This document shows, in pieces, positions 1 to 5,976 of a DNA stretch of 10,763 nucleotides (the first letter of the stretch is position 1; every line of letters starts with the position of its first letter). The DNA is taken from positions 1 to 10,763 of the forward strand of contig CAMLLF010000069.1 in the NCBI GenBank assembly GCA_946480705.1. Direction: 5' to 3'. The notes beneath the pieces are model-generated. The model was not told the DNA's origin. It searched no databases and worked only from the letters and a program-made list of their open reading frames with translations. The position numbers and the translations under genes were made by a program. The DNA is from an uncultured Lysobacteraceae bacterium. Lineage in GTDB: Bacteria; Pseudomonadota; Gammaproteobacteria; Xanthomonadales; Rhodanobacteraceae.

Positions 1-1570
1 CAATGCGACCAGCGTGCTGCTGCGCCAGACCGAGGACCGCACGAAGATTTCCGACGGCGTCCAGGACGAACAGCAGGCGCGCTTCACCGAACTGCGCTGG
101 ACCGAGAACCAGCTGTTCGCGCAGCAGCTCGGCGGCAACCATGTGTTTCCGGGCGCGCACGATCTGTCGGTCGACTGGCAGTACACCTGGGCCCGCGCGA
201 ACCGCGACGAGCCCGACACGCGCCGCTACCGCTACGACCGCGCGCTCGACGGTTCGCTGTCGTTCTCGCAGCGCTCGGACTCGAACCAGATGACCTGGGC
301 CGAACTCGCCGACTACCAGCGCGACCTGACGCTGAAGGGCAAGCTGCCCTTCGATTTCGACTCCGCCACGCTGGACCTGTCCTTCGGCGGCGAGCGCATG
401 GAGCGCAGCCGCGACGCGAGTCTGCGCAGTTTCTCCTTCAGCGCCGCAGGGCCGCTCGCGCGCGATCCGGCCGTGCTCGCGCTGCCGATCGACGAAGTGC
501 TGAGCCCTGGCCACATCGGCGAGGACGGCTTCGTACTGACCGAGTCGACGCTGCCGACCGACAATTATTTCGCGCGCCAGGACCTGACCGCGTTCTTCCT
601 CGGCCTCGATGCGACCATTGCGCAGAAGTATCGCATTGCACTCGGCGCGCGCCGCGAGAAGAACGACCAGGCCGTCACGACCTTCTCGCTGTCCAACCCC
701 GATGCGCCGCCGGTCGTCGCCGGCGAGGACACGCGCTCGACGCTGCCCGCCGCGGCGTTCACGTGGTCCTACAGCGACGACGCGCAAGTGCGTGCGAGCT
801 ACTCCAAGACGCTGTCGCGTCCCGATTTCCGCGAGCTGTCGCCGGCGCCGTACCTCGATCCGCTGCTCGACGTCCAGGTCGTCGGCAATCCGGAACTCGT
901 CTCGGCGAGCATCCGCAACTACGACCTGCGCTGGGAGTACTACTTCTCGCCGGTCGAAACCATCTCGATCGGCGCATTCCTCAAGGAATTCGAGAATCCG
1001 ATCGAGAAGACGCGCCTGCCCGGCAGCGGCGTCCTGCTGAGCCTCGACAACGCGCAGTCCGCGCGCAACTACGGTGTCGAGTTCGACGTGTCCAAGGGGC
1101 TCGAATTCGTCGCCGACTGGCCGGGTTTCCGCCACATCCACGGCGACTGGGCGAACTGGTCGGTCGGCTTCAACTACGCGCGCATCAAATCCAGGATCCA
1201 GCTCGATCCGCTCGACGCGAGTTTCCAGACCAACCTGAATCGGCCGATGCAGGGCCAGTCGCCGTACGTCGCGAACCTGCAGATCGGCCATCAGGCCGGC
1301 GACGGCTCCAGCGAAGCCACGCTCCTCTACAACGTGTCGGGCCGGCGCATCGCCGCGGTCGGCGTCGCAGGTCAGCCGGACATTTACGAGGAAGCCTTCC
1401 GCCAGCTCGATTTCCAATACCGCCGCGCGCTCGGCGAGGACTGGTCGATGAAGCTGCGGCTGCGCAACCTGCTCGATCCGGCCGTGCGCTACACGCAGGG
1501 TCCGGAAACCACGCGCGATTTCAAGAAGGGCCGCGCGCTGATGCTGACCTTCGAGTGGAAACCGCAGTGA
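1..1570 (+). CDS. TonB-dependent receptor, C-terminal beta-barrel part (5' end outside window)
   Basis: The gene is open from the left edge (first complete codon at base 2) to a TGA at 1568-1570, giving 522 visible residues. TonB-dependent receptors are outer-membrane pores that import scarce substrates using energy from TonB-ExbB-ExbD. The visible part is all barrel: alternating beta-strand text rich in Y, R, D and W, the family-type motif RPDFRELSP starting at base 818, then GNPEL and NYDLRWEYY, and a late block with RNLLDP and FKKGRALMLTFEWKP that matches typical barrel C-termini. The last residue is Q, with the closing aromatic W three residues earlier. The signal peptide, TonB box and plug lie upstream, so the substrate cannot be read. 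A secreted beta-helix protein follows 163 bases downstream on the same strand and may be its partner. The family call is firm; the substrate is unknown. Confidence 0.93.
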   Translation, partial: NATSVLLRQTEDRTKISDGVQDEQQARFTELRWTENQLFAQQLGGNHVFPGAHDLSVDWQYTWARANRDEPDTRRYRYDRALDGSLSFSQRSDSNQMTWAELADYQRDLTLKGKLPFDFDSATLDLSFGGERMERSRDASLRSFSFSAAGPLARDPAVLALPIDEVLSPGHIGEDGFVLTESTLPTDNYFARQDLTAFFLGLDATIAQKYRIALGARREKNDQAVTTFSLSNPDAPPVVAGEDTRSTLPAAAFTWSYSDDAQVRASYSKTLSRPDFRELSPAPYLDPLLDVQVVGNPELVSASIRNYDLRWEYYFSPVETISIGAFLKEFENPIEKTRLPGSGVLLSLDNAQSARNYGVEFDVSKGLEFVADWPGFRHIHGDWANWSVGFNYARIKSRIQLDPLDASFQTNLNRPMQGQSPYVANLQIGHQAGDGSSEATLLYNVSGRRIAAVGVAGQPDIYEEAFRQLDFQYRRALGEDWSMKLRLRNLLDPAVRYTQGPETTRDFKKGRALMLTFEWKPQ

Positions 1571-1580
1571 AAAATGAGCC

Positions 1581-1608
1581 CTCTCCCCCGTGCCCGCTCG
1601 GGGGAGAG
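1581..1608. repeat. Perfect intergenic hairpin (10-bp arms, 8-nt loop), REP-like or terminator
   Basis: The arm ctctcccccg (1581-1590) is exactly complementary to cgggggagag (1599-1608) around the loop tgcccgct. It begins 10 bases after the receptor stop codon. On the plus strand no T-run follows, so a classical intrinsic terminator is doubtful in that direction. On the minus strand the sequence after the hairpin is ggctcattttt, which has a T-run but displaced. CTCTCCC/GGGAGAG hairpins are a familiar type of dispersed intergenic element in GC-rich proteobacteria. It may act in transcript end processing or in uncoupling expression of the receptor from the downstream gene. Confidence 0.65.
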
Positions 1609-1633
1609 AGCGCAAACGCATGCTGACTTCGAA

Positions 1634-1678
1634 GCGTCATCCTTCCGCACAAAGACCGTCATCGCCGCCCGCTACTTT
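1634..1678 (+). promoter_or_regulatory. Candidate promoter region with GTCAT direct repeats (possible Pho-box-like site)
   Basis: Two heptamers, gcgtcat (1634-1640) and ccgtcat (1656-1662), lie 22 bases apart, two helical turns. They match the Pho-box unit CTGTCAT at 5 and 6 of 7 positions. The unit expected between them (1645-1651, ccgcaca) fits poorly. A weak -10-like tactтt-type hexamer (TACTTT, 1673-1678) begins 10 bases after the second repeat, which is the spacing seen in PhoB-activated promoters. The direct repeat is seen; the regulator is inferred and could be coincidental. Confidence 0.2.
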
Positions 1679-1733
1679 TTTGCGACTACCGCGCCGTAGG
1701 GCGTTCCGTCCGTGCAAACAGAGGGTTGAAACG

Positions 1734-3491
1734 ATGCGATTCCCGATCTCCAAGCTGAGCGCGCTGGCAGGCGCTCTCGCTGCCGCGCTGCTCGCGGCGC
1801 CGGCCGCCAATGCCGCGATCCGCTTCTCCGAAGCGACCGACGGCCTGTATTCCGATGCGACGCACGGCGGCCGCGGCTGGGTCGTCGATTACATCCCGCG
1901 CAAGGACGGCAGCGGCATCCTGTATCTCTACGGCGCCGCCTACGACGAAACCGGCAAGCAGGCCTGGATCACGTCGAACGTCGAGATCAAGGAATTCGAG
2001 TTCAAGAAGACCGACGTGCCGATGGCGATGCCGACCGGCGGTCGTTTCGGCGACACCTGGCCGGGCACCGTGAATCCGGTCGTCAATGGCAAGCTCGACA
2101 TCGAACTGCTGAGCTGCGGCGAACTCAAGATCACGGTCAAGCCGGACGCCTCGACGGGCCTGCCGACCTCGACCCAGACGCTCGTCGCGAGCGCCGACTA
2201 CGTCGGTTCGCTGGGTGTGCCGGCGGTCAATGAACAGTGCGTGCAGAAGCGCAAGTTCACGAGCTGCCCAACCGGCAGCACGCTGGTCGCCGACCGTACC
2301 TGCCAGATCACCGGCACGATCGGCACGAACATGACGCTGACGAACGAGACGACCTGGGTGCTCAAGGGTCTCGTCAAGGTCGGCAGCGACAACAGCGCGC
2401 GGGTCAAGCTCAACATCGAACCGGGTACGCTGATCACGGGTTCGGGCCAGGCCGCGGACTATCTCTACGTCGAGCCGGGCTCGCAGATCTTCGCGCAGGG
2501 CCTGCCGCACGCGCCGATCATCTTCACGAGCCCGGCCGACGGCGTCGGCACGACCGCGCCGAAGCCCGGCGACTGGGGCGGCGTGGTCGTCTCCGGCAAT
2601 GCGCCGAACAACAAGTGCGCCGCTGCGCCGTTCGACTGCCGCAGCGAATTCGATCCGACCCTGCGCTACGGCGGCAACAATGCGCACGAGAGTTCGGGCG
2701 TGATCCAGTACGTCCAGTCGCGCTACGCCGGCTATATTTTCCAGACCGGTCGCGAAGTGAACTCTTTCACGTTCCAGTCCGTCGGTGACGGCACCGTCGT
2801 CGACCATGTGCAGGCTTTCCGCGGCAAGGACGACGGCTTCGAGTTCTTCGGCGGCAACGTCAACGTGAAGTACGCGATCGTCACCGAAGCCGGCGACGAC
2901 GGCCTCGACTGGGACGAAGGCTACAACGGCAACATCCAGTACGTGCTGCTGCAGCACGGCGCGGGCCTCGGCGAAGACAACGGCATCGAAGCGTCGAATC
3001 AGAATGCCAACCAGGATGCGACGCCGCGCGCGATGCCGACGGTTTCGAACCTGACCTTCATCGGCAACGGCAACGGCGGCTACGGCGTCTACCTGAAGGA
3101 AGGTACCGGCGGCCGCATCAAGAACTCCGTCATCACCGGCTTCAAGAACGGCTGTGTCTACCTGACCAACGGCCCGACCTGGACCTCGGCCGGCACGCCG
3201 ACCGCGCTCAGCGGCAACCTGACGATGGACCACAACCTCGTCTCCTGCACGACGAACTTCAACCAGGGTTCGGGTTCGCCGTGGACCACGGAAGCGTTCT
3301 ACAACGCGCAGAGCGGCAACAAGGTCGGCGAACCGCTGCTGCAGGGCTTCCTGCCGAAGGCCGGCTCGCCGCTGCTCGACGGCGGTGCGTCCGCCACCAG
3401 CGTCTGGTTTGCGCCGGTCTCCTACATCGGCGCGTTCCGCGACGCGAATGACGACTGGACCCGCGGCTGGGCCTACAACCTGACGCGCTGA
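1734..3491 (+). CDS. Secreted beta-helix protein with N-terminal small beta domain
   Basis: The product has 585 residues. I chose ATG 1734 because a clear Sec signal peptide begins there (basic start with R2 and K7, hydrophobic 8-24, cleavage likely after A25-N26-A27) and a GAGGG ribosome site sits at 1721-1725. The frame is open further upstream to 1590, but that stretch is basic and hairpin-derived. Residues about 28-170 form a small domain with GRGWVVDYIP and YDETGKQAWIT, resembling Gly/Trp-patterned beta domains of exported xanthomonad proteins. Residues about 178-585 have the repetitive Gly/Asn/Val text of a right-handed parallel beta-helix, with LNIEPGTLI, GDWGGVVVSG and a closing GAFRDANDDWTRGW. 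Acidic turns KDDGFEF (365), GDDGLDW (387) and EDNGIEA (414) recur and could bind Ca2+. Eight cysteines suggest disulfides. I cannot assign an enzyme activity; a substrate-binding or processing partner of the upstream receptor is inferred from position. Confidence 0.85.
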   Translation: MRFPISKLSALAGALAAALLAAPAANAAIRFSEATDGLYSDATHGGRGWVVDYIPRKDGSGILYLYGAAYDETGKQAWITSNVEIKEFEFKKTDVPMAMPTGGRFGDTWPGTVNPVVNGKLDIELLSCGELKITVKPDASTGLPTSTQTLVASADYVGSLGVPAVNEQCVQKRKFTSCPTGSTLVADRTCQITGTIGTNMTLTNETTWVLKGLVKVGSDNSARVKLNIEPGTLITGSGQAADYLYVEPGSQIFAQGLPHAPIIFTSPADGVGTTAPKPGDWGGVVVSGNAPNNKCAAAPFDCRSEFDPTLRYGGNNAHESSGVIQYVQSRYAGYIFQTGREVNSFTFQSVGDGTVVDHVQAFRGKDDGFEFFGGNVNVKYAIVTEAGDDGLDWDEGYNGNIQYVLLQHGAGLGEDNGIEASNQNANQDATPRAMPTVSNLTFIGNGNGGYGVYLKEGTGGRIKNSVITGFKNGCVYLTNGPTWTSAGTPTALSGNLTMDHNLVSCTTNFNQGSGSPWTTEAFYNAQSGNKVGEPLLQGFLPKAGSPLLDGGASATSVWFAPVSYIGAFRDANDDWTRGWAYNLTR

Positions 3492-3574
3492 TTTCGCACG
3501 GAGCTTCACAGCACAAGGACGTGCCGCAGGGACGCGGACACCATAAAGGACCGGCCTGGCGTGCGGGATGCGCA

Positions 3575-3610
3575 CGGCGCGCCGCGGTGCAGGGAAGCGC
3601 CGATCTTTTT
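3575..3610 (+). terminator. Weak candidate intrinsic terminator
   Basis: The arms cggcgc (3575-3580) and gcgccg (3597-3602) enclose a 16-base loop and are followed by atcttttt with five T residues. The stem is short and the loop long, so it is weaker than the hairpin just downstream. It does, however, have the better T-run and sits 84 bases after the stop codon of the beta-helix gene. Confidence 0.3.
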
Positions 3611-3614
3611 GAAC

Positions 3615-3646
3615 GCGAAAGGGCGCGGATCACCGCGCCCTTTCGC
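3615..3646. terminator. Strong convergent hairpin terminator (14-bp perfect stem, 4-nt loop)
   Basis: The arm at 3615-3628 (gcgaaagggcgcgg) pairs perfectly with 3633-3646 around the loop atca. It is followed on the plus strand by atttct, a modest T-run, and lies between the convergent beta-helix gene and the minus-strand gene. It most likely ends plus-strand transcription; on the minus strand an A-rich rather than T-rich stretch follows. The TGA stop of the minus-strand gene lies within the loop (3630-3632), and one arm encodes that protein's last five residues. Confidence 0.75.
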
Positions 3647-4826
3647 ATTTCTGCCGCCGGCTCAATGCATGGCCGGGCAGCGTCACCGCGAGATCGTCCG
3701 CGGTCGCATCGAGTTCGATGCCGCCGAGGCGAACCAGCTGTTCCGACGCGCCATAGCGCGCCGCGAACTGCGGCAGGCCGACATCGAAGCCTGCCTGATC
3801 GAGCGGCCACGCATGCGCGAGCAGCCGCACGCGACGATCCGGCGCAATCTGCGCAACGCTGATCACGACCACGCCGAGGCCGCGCGCCTCGTGCGAGAAC
3901 AGCGTCGGCGGCGGCAGCGACGGATCGGGCTCGGCGAGCCGCTGCGCCGGCAGCGACGTCGCGCCGGCGTCGCCGTCGAAACGGACGGCGACGCCGTGCG
4001 CACCGAGCAGCGCGACGTACTGACGCAGTTCGAACAGCCAGCCCGCATAGTCGGTCACACGCTCTTCGCGACTGCGTCCCGCGCCGAAGGCTGCTGCCCA
4101 GTCGGCGTAGACCGGCAACGCGCAGTGCACCGCGCCGTCCCGGAAGACGAGTTTCTGACCGCGCGCGGTCGACGCCTCGCCGCTGCGCGTCGGGTATAAC
4201 AGCGCAAATTCCAGCATTTGCCACAATGCGGAATAGCCCGCATGTTCGAGCTGGCTGCAGATCAGCGCGCAGAGGTCGTGGCGCGTCAGATAGCGCGCAT
4301 GCTCCAGGCGCACGCCGAGCGTGCGCATGAGGAAATCGGCCGTCGCGCGGCCGGCCTCGCCCTTGGCCATGAACACGCTCTCCATCCGCGCGCCGAGATC
4401 GGTCGCGAGCGCTTCGGGCGCGCTGAAGGTCCACGGCACGAGCAGCAGCGGGCTCGGCGGATCGGACACGAGCGGCTGCAGTGCGTCGCCCGGCATCGCG
4501 CCGGCATGACTGCCGAACGCGACGATGCGGCCGCCTTCGGCACCGGCGAGCGCCTGGCTGTGATGCGCGAGTTCGGAAAGGCCCGCGAACAGCGGCCAGC
4601 CCGGATGCAGCAGTTGCACGCTGTCATAGAGCGCGCCGAGCACGAGCAGGTCGGCCTGATCGGCGCCGGCGCCATCGCGTTCGGCGGGCAACAGGCGGAG
4701 CAGGTCGTCGGCGATGTGGCGTGCCAGCGCGTCCGCGGCCTCGCGGCCCAGCGTGAACGACGACGGAGTGGCGCCGGGCGACAGCTCGAGCGCGAGCACG
4801 CCGGGGCTGTGAAGGATCTCTGACAT
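3630..4826 (-). CDS. Uncharacterised soluble protein
   Basis: The product is 398 residues and I do not recognise the family. ATG at 4824-4826 is preferred: an in-frame ATG at 4958 would add 44 low-quality residues, overlap the divergent acyltransferase gene and read through the likely promoter. No convincing Shine-Dalgarno precedes it. There is no signal peptide or clear membrane segment, so a cytoplasmic location is likely. Visible blocks are an alpha-helical Ala/Leu-rich N-terminal part (about 28-75, with LLVLGALYDS), a central stretch with GGRIVAFGSHAGAMPGD (98-114) and SPLLLVPWTF (125-134), a His/Cys-containing helix region RHDLCALICSQLEHAGYSALWQMLEF (part of 182-207), and a C-terminal beta-rich part with VVVISVAQIAPDRRVRLL (319-336). 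No catalytic motif is evident. The last five residues (CERAR) are encoded by the terminator stem. Long, unbroken coding with clean GC-type codon use supports a real gene. Confidence 0.8.
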   Translation of the reverse strand: MSEILHSPGVLALELSPGATPSSFTLGREAADALARHIADDLLRLLPAERDGAGADQADLLVLGALYDSVQLLHPGWPLFAGLSELAHHSQALAGAEGGRIVAFGSHAGAMPGDALQPLVSDPPSPLLLVPWTFSAPEALATDLGARMESVFMAKGEAGRATADFLMRTLGVRLEHARYLTRHDLCALICSQLEHAGYSALWQMLEFALLYPTRSGEASTARGQKLVFRDGAVHCALPVYADWAAAFGAGRSREERVTDYAGWLFELRQYVALLGAHGVAVRFDGDAGATSLPAQRLAEPDPSLPPPTLFSHEARGLGVVVISVAQIAPDRRVRLLAHAWPLDQAGFDVGLPQFAARYGASEQLVRLGGIELDATADDLAVTLPGHALSRRQKCERAR

Positions 4827-4868
4827 GGGGATAGTGCGACGGGCGCGCTGCGGCGCGCGGGGCCGGCG

Positions 4869-4877
4869 AGTGTAGCA
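4869..4877 (-). promoter_or_regulatory. Extended -10 promoter element for the minus-strand gene
   Basis: Read on the minus strand the sequence is TGCTACACT, an extended -10 (TGn followed by TACACT, four of six to the sigma-70 consensus). No good -35 is visible, as is usual for extended -10 promoters. It lies 43 bases before the ATG at 4826, which would give a leader of roughly 35 bases. A 6-bp GC hairpin (4843-4848 with 4853-4858) falls in that leader. Confidence 0.4.
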
Positions 4878-4908
4878 TTCGGGTTTCGACCGACCGCCGC
4901 CGCATTCC

Positions 4909-5835
4909 GTGATCGCCAAGCTACGTTCCCAGCTCCCCGACGCCTGGCAATTCTTCATCGCGCCTGCGCTGGCCGCGGTACTTCCGTGGAGGCTCGGGTT
5001 CCGCTGGCTGCGCTGGCTGAGCCGCCGGCCGGGCAGCGCGTTCGACGAGCCGGCCCGGGCGGCGGCGGCGGCGGCACCCGACTATCTCGCGATCGACGAC
5101 CGCGACGCATTCGCCGCGAACGTGCGGCTGAACTGCCTCTGGGACACGGCCGATCTGTACCTGTCGCTGCTGCGCCGCCGCCGCGCACGTCTGCCCTGGC
5201 ACGTGCAGCAGGTCGGCGAATGGCCGCGCGACTCGCATTTCATCGCGGCGGGTTTCCATCACGGCCACTGGGTGTTCCGCACATTGGCGCGCGCCGGCTT
5301 CGACGCGAGCCTCGTTTCCGCGCGCTGGGACCGCGCCGACTATCCCGGCCTGCCGCTGCGCTACTGGTACGGCCGCCTGCGCGGCGGCGACGTGCAGCGC
5401 CTGAGCGGCCGGCCCGTCGTGTTCCGGCCGGGCGCGAAAGCGCAGCTCGCGCGGGCGCTCGACGAGGGCGCGACCGTCGTCAGCGTGCTCGACATGCCGC
5501 CACGAATGGCGCCGCGGGGCCAGCAGCCGGTGCGCCTGCTCGGCCGGGACGCGAGCTTTCCCGACGGCACGCTCGCGCTCGCCAGGGCCGCCGGCGTGCC
5601 GGTCGTGCCGTACTGGATGGAGTTCGACCTCGCCCGCGGCGTACGGCGTTTCGTGATCGGCGAGCCGCTCGATCCGGCCGACCCGGCCACACTGCAGAAA
5701 CTCGCCGACCTGCTCGACCGCGCGATCCGTCTCACGCCGAGCGCCTGGTTTTTCTGGCCCGAATGGCCGCGCTGGATCGCCGATGCGCCCGAGGCGGTCG
5801 GCCGCGCGGCGACAGGTGCAGCCGACGGCAACTGA
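4909..5835 (+). CDS. LpxL/LpxM-type lysophospholipid acyltransferase family protein
   Basis: The product has 308 residues, typical for the lipid A biosynthesis acyltransferase family, whose members transfer a fatty acyl chain to lipid A precursors or lysophospholipids at the inner membrane. The GTG at 4909 is the first possible start after an in-frame TAG (4873-4875); no Shine-Dalgarno is seen. Residues 14-38 are hydrophobic and amphipathic with LPWRLGFRWLRWL, matching the membrane-associated N-terminus of the family. The active-site region is FHHGHWVF (116-123), where the family usually has H-x4-D/E; here the acidic position is V122. The second conserved block is RPGAKAQLARALDEGATVV (173-191), followed by the DMPPR loop (195-199), then GRDASFPDGTLALARAAGVP (212-231) and PYWMEF (234-239). 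The C-terminus has the usual WFFWPEWPRW. The gene stands alone, divergent from the uncharacterised gene and 141 bases before the next. The acceptor lipid is unknown. Confidence 0.85.
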   Translation: MIAKLRSQLPDAWQFFIAPALAAVLPWRLGFRWLRWLSRRPGSAFDEPARAAAAAAPDYLAIDDRDAFAANVRLNCLWDTADLYLSLLRRRRARLPWHVQQVGEWPRDSHFIAAGFHHGHWVFRTLARAGFDASLVSARWDRADYPGLPLRYWYGRLRGGDVQRLSGRPVVFRPGAKAQLARALDEGATVVSVLDMPPRMAPRGQQPVRLLGRDASFPDGTLALARAAGVPVVPYWMEFDLARGVRRFVIGEPLDPADPATLQKLADLLDRAIRLTPSAWFFWPEWPRWIADAPEAVGRAATGAADGN

Positions 5836-5861
5836 GCGCGCACCGCCGGCGACGCTAAATC

Positions 5862-5890
5862 CCGGCCGGAAAAAGGGGATTTTCCGCCGG
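5862..5890 (+). terminator. Possible terminator hairpin after the acyltransferase gene
   Basis: The arm ccggccggaaaa (5862-5873) pairs with ttttccgccgg (5880-5890), with one bulged C at 5867 and the loop agggga. It lies 27 bases past the stop codon. Only ttgtcc follows, so there is no real T-run outside the stem and termination efficiency is uncertain. Confidence 0.4.
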
Positions 5891-5932
5891 TTGTCCGGAC
5901 CTGCCCCCGTCGTGGCGTTGTGTCACGATGGT

Positions 5933-5938
5933 TAAACT
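5933..5938 (+). promoter_or_regulatory. Weak -10-like element before the oxidoreductase gene
   Basis: TAAACT matches the sigma-70 -10 consensus at four of six positions and stands out in the GC-rich gap, 38 bases before the ATG at 5977. No -35 at a proper distance is convincing (TCGTGG at 5910-5915 is poor). The position is plausible, but the evidence is only base composition and hexamer similarity. Confidence 0.2.
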
Positions 5939-5976
5939 TTGCGCTTCCCTCTCGCTCGCCTTCCGGGTCCCTTCCC

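Noticed and set aside
1590..1733. An upstream in-frame extension of the beta-helix gene (starts at 1590 or 1620)
   Set aside because: It would place a basic, Pro/Arg/Ser-rich stretch, partly derived from the intergenic hairpin, ahead of an obvious signal peptide. ATG 1734 with GAGGG upstream explains the sequence better.
1686..3575. A 629-codon minus-strand open frame opposite the beta-helix gene
   Set aside because: The plus strand has a signal peptide, a ribosome site and coherent beta-helix text. The antisense translation is repetitive Arg/Val/Ala/Asp text and is a composition artefact.
3521..4823. Plus-strand frames across the uncharacterised minus gene (for example 3561-4199 and 4218-4823)
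   Set aside because: Their translations are Arg/Ala/Glu-rich shadows with no motifs; the minus frame is one continuous 398-residue protein with varied composition.
4827..4958. An N-terminal extension of the minus-strand uncharacterised gene to ATG 4958
   Set aside because: It overlaps the divergent acyltransferase start and the likely extended -10 element, and the added residues show no coherent structure.
5051..5081. The GCG-rich run coding an alanine stretch in the acyltransferase
   Set aside because: It was considered as a microsatellite or slippage site, but it is a short in-frame Ala run in a loop before the conserved domain and is common in GC-rich genomes.
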